Of a stretch of 27,844 bases of DNA, positions 1 through 6,677 are shown piece after piece (within the stretch, counting starts at the first letter, position 1; every line of letters starts with the position of its first letter). Source of the DNA: an uncultured Lachnospiraceae bacterium (GTDB lineage Bacteria > Bacillota > Clostridia > Lachnospirales > Lachnospiraceae); contig CAJUTU010000044.1 in the NCBI GenBank assembly GCA_910589385.1, positions 1-27,844 of the forward strand, read 5' to 3'. The notes under the pieces were generated by a model, which had not been told where the DNA came from, searched no databases, and saw only the letters and a program-made list of their open reading frames with translations. A program made the position numbers and the translations under genes.

Positions 1-86
1 ACGATATCACAGGCAGCGCTCCTTTTATAGACGCCGATTATTTGCCGCTTACCTTATACTTATAGATATTATACCTCTACAACAGC

Positions 87-134
87 AAAAAGTCGAGAGT
101 AAGAGCTACTCTGTATAGTAGCTTTTACCCTCGA
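87..134 (-). terminator. Rho-independent terminator downstream of the HipA-like gene
   Basis: Two 18-base arms at 93-110 and 117-134 pair with two imperfect positions around a 6-base loop. Read on the minus strand the stem is followed by CTTTTTG (87-92), the usual U-tract. It lies about 100 bases past the stop codon of the minus-strand HipA-like gene. The rest of 1-235 shows no gene or recognisable site. Confidence 0.6.
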
Positions 135-235
135 TAAATTCTATACTCTGCCACTTATTTATTTTTCTTCATGAAACAACCCTAAAATTTTTTAAATAAA
201 GCCCGTCTGTATACGTATCTTTTGGAAAAGATACC

Positions 236-1351
236 CTAATCCAGAAGCCTCTCCGCCTGCTGCCGCACAAGTTCACCCAGGAAACAAAGCCTTGCCTGCG
301 GCAGGTTATATTTTTCATGAGGCGTAAACTCAAAGTTTCTCATGCTCTCTAAATCTACAGTTATTTTCTCAGTCATCATGCTGCGTCCCACTGGCAGGAA
401 ATCCCCGCCCTGCTTATGTCCAGGATTTAATTCTTTCAAATATTGTCCAAACCCATCCCACAAATCCCCTTCCATTGCCCTGGACAGCAGTGACATATTA
501 TGGTCAAATGCTGGAACAAACTTTAATATTTTCTGGGTATCATTATCAACTATAAATCCAAAATTCCCCAAATGCCTGTCCTGATTCCATATGATGCTGT
601 CTAAAAGAATCATATTTTTAAAATCATCTGCACAATGATATTTTTCACAAAATTCTATAATTTCCCGGTATCTGACACGGTTCTTTCCTGATACATATCT
701 GTAAAAGGGAACGAATCCCTCTTTTTCTGATGTAAACATTTTACATTTTGAGACAAGCGCCCCTTTATATTTCACAAGGTCATAGGACACGCTTTCCCTG
801 CATATGATTTTCGCAATCTGTGACGCATAATATTCAGAGTAAGGCTCCAGGCCGGAATTAGCAAACCCGCTGCTTCCTTTTTTATACAGATAGATTCCAT
901 CTTCTTCCCTAATCCAGCATTTCTCAAAACTTCCCTCCGAAGTAAATTCCGGTGAGGTGGAAGAAAGCTTCAATCCATGCAGCCCTGTCTCAAATGCAGT
1001 CTGGGACACAATGTCGCTGAAATGATTTACATATAAATTCATTTCGTCCCAATGCAGCCCTGAGCCCTCCGTCCGAATCCAAAAAGTGTCGTTCAGCGAC
1101 AATCCGTGTGTAATCTGAATAAAGCCCTCCAACTCATCGAGCTGCCATTCCTTTATCCACTTTCGGAGATGTTCCTTGTGTTTTGCAAAATTCCGCAGTT
1201 CAAGCCAGCTTTGGATATCTGAGAATCCAACCGGGAGAAATGAAGGCTGCACAAAACATTCATCCTGATATGCCATTTTCTCTCCGTACTCTTCTGTGAT
1301 ATAAAATGACAATATAGGCTGTTCCTTGTTCATCAGATCATAGACATTCAT
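236..1351 (-). CDS. HipA-like serine/threonine kinase-fold protein, no HipB partner
   Basis: The C-terminal half carries the HipA_C kinase signature. There is a Lys-containing strand (YLYKKGSS) followed by an EPYSEYYASQIAK helix, then the catalytic-loop motif NQDRHLGNFG and the metal-binding PAFDHN. Numbered from the chosen start, the key residues are near Asp258, Asn263 and Asp283. The N-terminal 120 or so residues are not recognised. I chose ATG 1351 because AAGGA sits 8 bases upstream; an in-frame ATG at 1384 lacks a ribosome site. HipA proteins phosphorylate translation-related targets such as glutamyl-tRNA synthetase and are usually paired with a HipB antitoxin. No HTH gene lies next to this one, so it may be a stand-alone HipA-domain kinase rather than half of a classic toxin-antitoxin pair. 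The target is unknown. The gene is monocistronic and ends at the hairpin at 87-134. Confidence 0.72.
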   Translation of the reverse strand: MNVYDLMNKEQPILSFYITEEYGEKMAYQDECFVQPSFLPVGFSDIQSWLELRNFAKHKEHLRKWIKEWQLDELEGFIQITHGLSLNDTFWIRTEGSGLHWDEMNLYVNHFSDIVSQTAFETGLHGLKLSSTSPEFTSEGSFEKCWIREEDGIYLYKKGSSGFANSGLEPYSEYYASQIAKIICRESVSYDLVKYKGALVSKCKMFTSEKEGFVPFYRYVSGKNRVRYREIIEFCEKYHCADDFKNMILLDSIIWNQDRHLGNFGFIVDNDTQKILKFVPAFDHNMSLLSRAMEGDLWDGFGQYLKELNPGHKQGGDFLPVGRSMMTEKITVDLESMRNFEFTPHEKYNLPQARLCFLGELVRQQAERLLD

Positions 1352-1450
1352 TTTCTCCATCCTTATATTATAAAGTAGTTTCATTTTATCAGAAACCGCT
1401 TTATAATGTAACCCCTTGAAATACGAAAGTCCATTTTACTTTGTTCTCTG

Positions 1451-1487
1451 GTTACAGTCCGCGGCCGGTTAGGCCGCGAACTGTAAC
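1451..1487. repeat. GC-rich 16-bp palindrome with 5-base loop
   Basis: Arms GTTACAGTCCGCGGCC (1451-1466) and GGCCGCGAACTGTAAC (1472-1487) are complementary except for one C/T position and flank the loop GGTTA. Neither strand has an immediate T-tract, although TTTTTT follows about 12 bases later on the plus strand. It lies between two minus-strand genes. It could be a terminator of unusual type, a REP-like dispersed element or the footprint of a small mobile element. Confidence 0.55.
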
Positions 1488-1548
1488 ATTCTCTGATTTT
1501 TTCGGATATCTGCCATATTGTCCAGCTGCTTTTCTGCTGCCGGCGCCG

Positions 1549-2739
1549 CTATTTTAATAGCCATTCCAGTACATTCATCTGCTTGATGCCATTATAGGAT
1601 GTCAGAGGCAGGAAATCCATTGTCAGAAGATATTTCGGATTGTGGTCATGGATGGATTCCAGCGGCGCCAGCTCTCTCTTCAAGGAACTTTCATCCATCA
1701 CAGTCTGGGATACCTGATAGTATTCCTCTCCCTCCTCATTGACTGCAACGAAATCAACCTCTGCATCTCCAACCTTGCCGACATACACTTCATATCCTCT
1801 GCGCAGCAGTTCCAGATATACGATATTTTCTAAAATATGCCCCATGTCCGTCTGTTTTGTCCCCAGCAGAAAATAACGGAGCCCGATATCCGCCACATAA
1901 TACTTTGCCCCGGTAGACAAATATTGCTTTCCCTTTACATCATATCGATGGGCTTTATATATGATAAAGCTGTCCCGCAAAGCACCAAGATAGCTTTCCA
2001 CCGTCGGAACACTGATTTTTTTCCCTGCGGATGTCATAGAATTTGCAATCTTAGTCGTGGAACACAGATTCCCAATATTGTCAAACAGGAACTCTATGAC
2101 ACATTCCAGCATTGCCGGGTCAGAAATCTTTTTTCTGGTCACGATATCTTTCATCAAAATCGTATTATAAATCCCTTCCAGATATGCCCGGATGTCCTTC
2201 TTTCTGGTCAGCTCCAAAGTTCCCGGAAAGGAACTGTTCAACAGGTAGTTCATATAGAGCATTGATGTATTCTGGTTATCCGGAAATGCGGAAACATATT
2301 CCTTGAACGACAGCGGCAGCATCTTGATCTCGACATATCTGCCGGACAGCAGCGTTGCCAGTTCCCCGGATAATAAAAATGCATTTGACCCTGTAATGTA
2401 TAAATCTACATTTTTCTTTACATACAGCCAGTCTACTGCTTTTTGAAAATCCGGTATCTGCTGCACCTCATCAAGAAACACATAATTCATAACATCCGCA
2501 GACAGCTTTTCGCACACATGCTCATACAATTGCTCCGGCTCCCTCAATTTACGGAACTCTCCATCTTCCAAATTGATAGCCGTAACCTGGCCTTCACGGA
2601 TCCCCTGTTTCTTCAGTTCCTGCTGATACAGTTCAAATAATGTTGATTTTCCACAGCGCCGGATACCTGCCACAACTTTGATAATACTTTTATCTTTAAA
2701 ATGCATTAAATCCTCTAAATATTCCCTTCGTTCAATCAT
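1549..2739 (-). CDS. AAA-family ATPase with DUF4143-type C-terminal domain
   Basis: Numbered from ATG 2739, Walker A is GIRRCGKST at about residues 25-33 and Walker B is YVFLDEVQ with Asp90-Glu91. An arginine-containing sensor region, ITGSNAFLLSGELATLLSGR, follows near residue 120. The C-terminal half has the DUF4143 pattern, including a restriction-fold-like VDFVAVNEEGEEYYQVSQ segment. Proteins of this architecture (about 400 residues) are abundant in anaerobes and archaea and have no settled function. I chose ATG 2739 because GGAGGG precedes it by about 7 bases; a GTG 15 bases upstream would overlap that ribosome site. It has its own promoter (2769-2797) and is probably monocistronic. Identity of the family is fairly sure, its role unknown. 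Confidence 0.8.
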   Translation of the reverse strand: MIERREYLEDLMHFKDKSIIKVVAGIRRCGKSTLFELYQQELKKQGIREGQVTAINLEDGEFRKLREPEQLYEHVCEKLSADVMNYVFLDEVQQIPDFQKAVDWLYVKKNVDLYITGSNAFLLSGELATLLSGRYVEIKMLPLSFKEYVSAFPDNQNTSMLYMNYLLNSSFPGTLELTRKKDIRAYLEGIYNTILMKDIVTRKKISDPAMLECVIEFLFDNIGNLCSTTKIANSMTSAGKKISVPTVESYLGALRDSFIIYKAHRYDVKGKQYLSTGAKYYVADIGLRYFLLGTKQTDMGHILENIVYLELLRRGYEVYVGKVGDAEVDFVAVNEEGEEYYQVSQTVMDESSLKRELAPLESIHDHNPKYLLTMDFLPLTSYNGIKQMNVLEWLLK

Positions 2740-2757
2740 ATCTGCGCCCTCCACATT

Positions 2758-2820
2758 TTTGTAAAATTATTTTATCATCAATTATTAAAATATTCAAGTT
2801 TATAAAATCCATTTTACAAA
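2758..2820. promoter_or_regulatory. Inverted repeat flanking the ATPase promoter (possible operator)
   Basis: TTTGTAAAAT (2758-2767) and its perfect complement ATTTTACAAA (2811-2820) bracket the -10 and -35 boxes. A related TTTTACAAG occurs near 2880. The surroundings are very AT-rich, so chance is not excluded. The binding protein is unknown; the ATPase itself has no visible DNA-binding motif. Confidence 0.35.
2769..2797 (-). promoter_or_regulatory. Sigma-A promoter of the DUF4143 ATPase gene
   Basis: On the minus strand TTGAAT (2792-2797) and TAAAAT (2769-2774) are separated by exactly 17 bases and lie about 30 bases before the start codon. It is a good housekeeping-type match. Confidence 0.6.
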
Positions 2821-3060
2821 CTTTATATATTTCAAAAAATTACAAATTGTATTTTATATATTTATCGTTAATAAGCAGTTTTACAAGTATATATTTATTA
2901 GGATATCCTCTTCTATTGTGTGCAGATTATGCCCCAAATAACATCCTGTTCTTTCTATAAAATATTTATCTTCATGAATCATCATAACTGTATATCGAAA
3001 ATTTTGTAGAAGATTTGCAACATTTTCAAGAAGATAACACAAGAAATCGTTTTTCATCTA

Positions 3061-3069
3061 TGCTATGCT
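3061..3069 (+). promoter_or_regulatory. Possible extended -10 element of kduI
   Basis: TGCTATGCT (TGN plus hexamer TATGCT at 3064-3069) lies about 48 bases before the kduI start. No convincing -35 hexamer is present, which would fit an activator-dependent promoter. A similar TGCTAGAAT precedes the TRAP operon. The remainder of the 377-base spacer 2740-3116 holds the divergent ATPase promoter and otherwise no recognisable gene. Confidence 0.35.
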
Positions 3070-3116
3070 GTAGCCAGTTCTGATTGATAAGATGTATGAG
3101 AAAGGAAGGATTTACC

Positions 3117-3980
3117 ATGGAATTAAGGACAGCAGCGTCCCCGAAGGACGTAAAACATTACACGACGCAAAGGCTGAGAGAAGAATTTTTGATTCCTCGG
3201 CTTTTCTTTGCCGATGAGGCCAAGCTGGTATACAGCCATATCGACCGGATCATCACAGGCGGAGTGATGCCGGTAAAAGAAACAATCGCACTGACAGCAG
3301 GGGATGAATTACGGGCAGAATATTTTCTGGAGCGCCGTGAGATGGGTGTCATCAATATCGGCGGCAAGGGATCTATCATTGCAGATGGCAGGGAATATGC
3401 CGTCGGCCAGAAAGAAGGAATGTATTTGGGCATGGGAGTAAAAGAAATTGCATTTGCCAGCGCCGACCCGGCCAGCCCGGCAAAATTCTATCTGAACAGC
3501 GCTCCCGCACACAAAAGCTATCCTACTGTACTGATCAGGCCGGAAGGCCAGGCAGAGGACGGCGTGGTAATCGTAAAAAATGAAAATAAGGTAGAGCTTG
3601 GCTCTCTGGAGGATTCGAACCACCGTACGATCTGTAAATATATCCTTCCGGGGCAGGTGGAAAGCTGCCAGTTAGTCATGGGCATGACACATCTGGAACC
3701 TGGCAGTGTATGGAACACCATGCCGAGCCACACCCATGACCGCAGGATGGAAGTATATCTGTATTTTGAAATGCCGGAGGATGCATTTGTCATGCACTAT
3801 ATGGGGGAGCCTACGGAGACAAGGCATATCGTAGTCCGCAATGAGCAGGCTGTCATTTCTCCGAGCTGGTCCATCCATTCTGGAAGCGGATCCCGGAATT
3901 ATACCTTTATCTGGGGTATGGTAGGAGAAAACCAGGCTTTTGATGATATGGACGGCGTAGCAAACCAGAAACTTCTATAA
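3117..3980 (+). CDS. kduI: 5-dehydro-4-deoxy-D-glucuronate isomerase (4-deoxy-L-threo-5-hexosulose-uronate ketol-isomerase)
   Basis: This 287-residue cytoplasmic protein matches KduI along its length. The cupin zinc site is visible as His205, His207 and Glu212 in the segment SHTHDRRMEVYLYF, and His254 in SWSIHSGSG. The spacing equals that of the four metal ligands of the E. coli enzyme (offset 9). KduI isomerises the open-chain product of unsaturated uronate to 3-deoxy-D-glycero-2,5-hexodiulosonate, the step before KduD. The start is ATG 3117, preceded by AAGGAAGG at 7-base spacing; a TTG 33 bases upstream is less likely. A strong terminator (4005-4039) follows directly. The neighbouring uronyl hydrolase, TRAP transporter and SDR support a role in oligouronide catabolism. 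Confidence 0.95.
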   Translation: MELRTAASPKDVKHYTTQRLREEFLIPRLFFADEAKLVYSHIDRIITGGVMPVKETIALTAGDELRAEYFLERREMGVINIGGKGSIIADGREYAVGQKEGMYLGMGVKEIAFASADPASPAKFYLNSAPAHKSYPTVLIRPEGQAEDGVVIVKNENKVELGSLEDSNHRTICKYILPGQVESCQLVMGMTHLEPGSVWNTMPSHTHDRRMEVYLYFEMPEDAFVMHYMGEPTETRHIVVRNEQAVISPSWSIHSGSGSRNYTFIWGMVGENQAFDDMDGVANQKLL

Positions 3981-4004
3981 ATATCGCAAGAAACTGTAGG
4001 AGAC

Positions 4005-4039
4005 AAAAACCGGGCTGTTCACGGAACAGCCCGGTTTTT
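4005..4039 (+). terminator. Perfect 16-bp terminator hairpin between kduI and the TIM-barrel gene
   Basis: AAAAACCGGGCTGTTC (4005-4020), loop ACG, and GAACAGCCCGGTTTTT (4024-4039) are fully complementary. The GC-rich core with an A/T-flanked base and trailing TTTTTG can work on either strand. It ends 36 bases before the next start codon, leaving little room for a separate promoter. It probably limits, rather than abolishes, read-through into the downstream gene. Confidence 0.85.
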
Positions 4040-4075
4040 GTAAATACCCACATGAACAGTAAAAAGGAGAATGGA

Positions 4076-4888
4076 ATGAAAATAGGTGTGCGTGCCCATG
4101 ACTATGGGCGTATGGAAATTGAAAAGCTGGCAGAAGTCCTGCATGAAGAAGGCTATGAAGCGGCACAGCTTGCCCTGCCAAAAGCCTTTGCAGGAATCCA
4201 GCGGTATGAGGATATCACCCTTAAACATCTGGAGCGGATCCGGCGTGCTTTTGAGGAATATCATATTGAAATCCCGATATTTGGATGCTATATGGATCTG
4301 GGCAATCCCGACCCGGTCATCCGTGACCATGCCGTCAAAACTTTGAAGAAATGCCTTGCCTACAGTAAGGAAGTCGGAGCCAAAGTTGTGGGGACAGAGA
4401 CTGCCTATCCCCATTTGAACCAGCAGGAAAAAAAACAGTGGTATCCTTATATGGTGGACAGTGTAAAAGCTGTTGTGGAGGAAGCCGCACGTCTTGATGT
4501 AAAGCTGGCCATTGAGCCGGTCTACTGGCATCCGCTGGAAAACCTAGAGGCAGTACTGGATATCATGGACAAGACAGGAGACCCAGAGCATCTCCGGATG
4601 ATCTTTGACGCATCGAACCTGCTGCAATTTCCTGATACAACGGACCAAAGGGCATATTGGGAAGAATGGCTGAAATATACAGGAAAATACATCGAAGCAA
4701 TGCATATTAAGGATTTTTATTTTGATAAAAACGGCGGATATTGCCCTACATTGCTGGGCGAGGGAGTCATCCAATATGAGGCGGTCTCGCAATGGCTGCA
4801 TAAAAACCGTCCGGATATGTATCTTTTACGTGAAGAAATGAACCCGGAAACAGCGCAGGCAGATATAAAATTCATGAAAAAATTGTAG
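4076..4888 (+). CDS. Sugar (phosphate) isomerase/epimerase, xylose isomerase-like TIM barrel
   Basis: This is a 270-residue AP endonuclease-2/xylose isomerase-like barrel. The four expected metal ligands appear in order: Glu147 (AIEPVYW), Asp178 (MIFDASN), His210 (AMHIKDF) and Glu253 or Glu254 (LREEMNP). This is the arrangement of D-tagatose/D-psicose 3-epimerases, IolE/IolI and hydroxypyruvate isomerases. The start at ATG 4076 has AAGGAG just upstream; an in-frame ATG at 4052 would include the ribosome site. Position between kduI and the TRAP operon suggests it acts on a uronate-derived ketose or epimerises an imported uronate, but no specific reaction can be read from sequence. Expression probably depends on read-through of the terminator at 4005-4039. 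There is no signal peptide. Confidence 0.82.
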   Translation: MKIGVRAHDYGRMEIEKLAEVLHEEGYEAAQLALPKAFAGIQRYEDITLKHLERIRRAFEEYHIEIPIFGCYMDLGNPDPVIRDHAVKTLKKCLAYSKEVGAKVVGTETAYPHLNQQEKKQWYPYMVDSVKAVVEEAARLDVKLAIEPVYWHPLENLEAVLDIMDKTGDPEHLRMIFDASNLLQFPDTTDQRAYWEEWLKYTGKYIEAMHIKDFYFDKNGGYCPTLLGEGVIQYEAVSQWLHKNRPDMYLLREEMNPETAQADIKFMKKL

Positions 4889-5033
4889 TATTTTATTCTG
4901 ATTTTGTTGCTTTTTACCTGCAAAAAAAGCGTATCTAAATAAAAAGCAGGCAAAATTAAATAGTCTCGAGGGCAATATAGTTTGAAAACCCGGAAATCAC
5001 AACAATATGCTTGAAAAAATCCCGATTTTTTTA

Positions 5034-5042
5034 TGCTAGAAT
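5034..5042 (+). promoter_or_regulatory. Extended -10 promoter of the TRAP operon
   Basis: TGCTAGAAT is a TGN-extended -10 (hexamer 5037-5042). A TTGAAA at 5011-5016 sits 20 bases away, too far for an optimal -35. An inverted repeat AAAAAATC (5014-5021) / GATTTTTT (5024-5031) occupies the spacer and may be an operator. A further shared motif lies at 5066-5082. The leader to the dctP start is about 115 bases, with no RNA element I recognise. Confidence 0.5.
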
Positions 5043-5162
5043 AGCACCATAAAGTGCACGAGATACAAATTAACCAAAGAAAAAACACGATACACCTAGA
5101 TTTCGAGCGGCCGTAGAAATCAAAGACAAAGGTTTTTTCGCAAGAAAAAGGAGAATAAAGAA

Positions 5163-6185
5163 ATGGGAAGCATGAAGAAAAAGATTGGGATTGCGGTCTC
5201 CGCAGCCGGTCTGCTGGCAGTTGCTGTTACCTTTGTTTCTGTGGTCAGCGCTAACAGTTCCGGCAAAGTTGAAATTCGCCTGGCGCACAACCAGTCCTCC
5301 GGATCGGAAATTGCTGATTCAATTGCAATGTTTGCAGAATATGCGGCCGAGGATGAGTCCAAAGACTTGAATGTCAACATTTATGCAAGCGGAGTGCTGG
5401 GGACAGAAAAAGAAGAGATTGAAATGGTTCAGGCAGGAATCCTGGATATGGCAAAGGTGAGTTCCAATACCCTGGGACAGTTTGCCGATGAATATGCCAT
5501 ATTTGCAGTACCTTATTTGTTCGTAGACCAGGAGCATTATTATACCGCAATGGAAAAAAGCGATAAGGTGCAGGAATTGTTCCGTTCCACGGTGGATGAT
5601 GGATTTATTGCCATCGGGTATTACGCCAACGGTTCCCGTAACTTTTATCTGAAAGAAGATGTTGCCTGTACAGACCCTTCCGTACTCAAGGGCAAGAAGA
5701 TCCGTTCCATGCCAAGTTCTACATCTATGGATATGATCTCCCGTATGGGAGGTTCACCGGTGCCGATGGCAGCGAGCGAGACTTATACTTCGCTGCAGCA
5801 GGGGATTGTGGACGGTGCGGAAAATACAGAACTGGCGCTGACAGTAGACGGTCATCAGGACCTGGTAAAATCCTATACCTATACGGAACATCAGTATTCA
5901 CCTGACATTTATATCATCAGTACCAAGACATGGGAAAAACTGACCACAGAACAGCAGGACTATCTGGTGGAATGCCTGGAAAAGACAAATGATAATTTCA
6001 AGAAGCTTTACAACGGCATGATGGAAGAAGCGATGGAAGAAGCCGAGTCCCACGGCGTTACGGTTTACAGGGATATTGACAAGTCCAAATTTATCGAAGC
6101 GGTCTCGCCCATTCATGATGAATTCTGTGAGAGAGGGGACAGCTACCGGGAACTTTATGAAGATATCCAGAAATACGCAGAATAG
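5163..6185 (+). CDS. dctP: TRAP transporter extracytoplasmic solute-binding subunit (DctP family)
   Basis: The 340 residues begin with a basic stretch (KKK), a hydrophobic segment at about 9-29 and a possible VSA cleavage site, then the DctP fold opening with RLAHNQ. The family's carboxylate-binding arginine is visible as Arg181 in the segment LKGKKIRSMPSS, and the hallmark YTSLQQGIVDGAEN follows near residue 205. These proteins deliver carboxylate substrates, often uronates, to the DctQM permease using an ion gradient. No lipobox cysteine is present, so retention in a Gram-positive cell would need an uncleaved signal anchor. The start ATG 5163 has AAGGAG at 9 bases. It is the first gene of dctP-dctQ-dctM (12-base gap, then none). 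The neighbours point to unsaturated oligouronides or uronates as the substrate. Confidence 0.92.
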   Translation: MGSMKKKIGIAVSAAGLLAVAVTFVSVVSANSSGKVEIRLAHNQSSGSEIADSIAMFAEYAAEDESKDLNVNIYASGVLGTEKEEIEMVQAGILDMAKVSSNTLGQFADEYAIFAVPYLFVDQEHYYTAMEKSDKVQELFRSTVDDGFIAIGYYANGSRNFYLKEDVACTDPSVLKGKKIRSMPSSTSMDMISRMGGSPVPMAASETYTSLQQGIVDGAENTELALTVDGHQDLVKSYTYTEHQYSPDIYIISTKTWEKLTTEQQDYLVECLEKTNDNFKKLYNGMMEEAMEEAESHGVTVYRDIDKSKFIEAVSPIHDEFCERGDSYRELYEDIQKYAE

Positions 6186-6197
6186 GGGGGACGAAGG

Positions 6198-6677
6198 ATG
6201 AAGCTTTTAAATAAAATCATTGAGTATATACTGGCATTTCTCGTGATCGTCATGGTCGCAGGATGCTTCTGGCAGATTTTTACCCGGTTCATTTTGAATG
6301 ACCCAAGCCAGTGGACGGAAGAACTGCTGCGGTATGCCCTGATCTGGCTGACCATGCTCGGAGTTCCATACGCATACGGAAGAGGGCAGCACATATCCAT
6401 CGGATTTATTACAAGCACATTTACGAAAAAGGGAACCTTAAAGGATCAGATTTTTATTGAAATCCTGGTATTATTCCTAAGCGTATTTGTAATGATCGCA
6501 GGCGGGTCCATGGTATCCATGAACGCGGCAGGGCAGGTCTCCCCTGCAATGCAGATCCCGATGCAGTTCTATTATATCGGCGTGCCAATCTGTGGTGTGT
6601 TGATGGTGGTTTATTCTGTCGAGCGGCTGATCAGATTTGTTAAAGAATATTCGGAACTGAAAAAGGAGGGGAAATAA
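6198..6677 (+). CDS. dctQ: TRAP transporter small permease subunit (DctQ family)
   Basis: This 159-residue protein has four predicted membrane helices at about 7-28, 45-65, 87-108 and 123-146. It carries the DctQ-typical WTEELLRYALIWLTMLG segment with the conserved Glu-Glu and Arg. It partners the large DctM subunit and helps dock the binding protein. A G-rich ribosome site (GGGGGGACGAAGG) abuts the ATG. Its stop codon is followed at once by the dctM ATG, so the two are almost certainly co-translated. Confidence 0.9.
   Translation: MKLLNKIIEYILAFLVIVMVAGCFWQIFTRFILNDPSQWTEELLRYALIWLTMLGVPYAYGRGQHISIGFITSTFTKKGTLKDQIFIEILVLFLSVFVMIAGGSMVSMNAAGQVSPAMQIPMQFYYIGVPICGVLMVVYSVERLIRFVKEYSELKKEGK

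Noticed and set aside
236..2739. HipA kinase plus DUF4143 ATPase as a two-gene defence or toxin-antitoxin system
   Set aside because: A 197-base spacer with a palindrome separates them, the ATPase has its own promoter, and neither family is known to be a partner of the other.
4019..4531. A 170-codon minus-strand frame opposite the TIM-barrel gene
   Set aside because: It lies wholly against a well-supported gene, starts inside it, has no ribosome site and shows no recognisable motif.
4889..5162. Riboswitch in the dctP leader
   Set aside because: No conserved aptamer core or terminator/antiterminator pair was visible; only an AT-rich inverted repeat and a shared short motif.
6018..6045. Tandem ATGGAAGAAGC repeats
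   Set aside because: They fall inside the dctP coding sequence and encode the MEEAMEEAE helix; codon-level repetition explains them.
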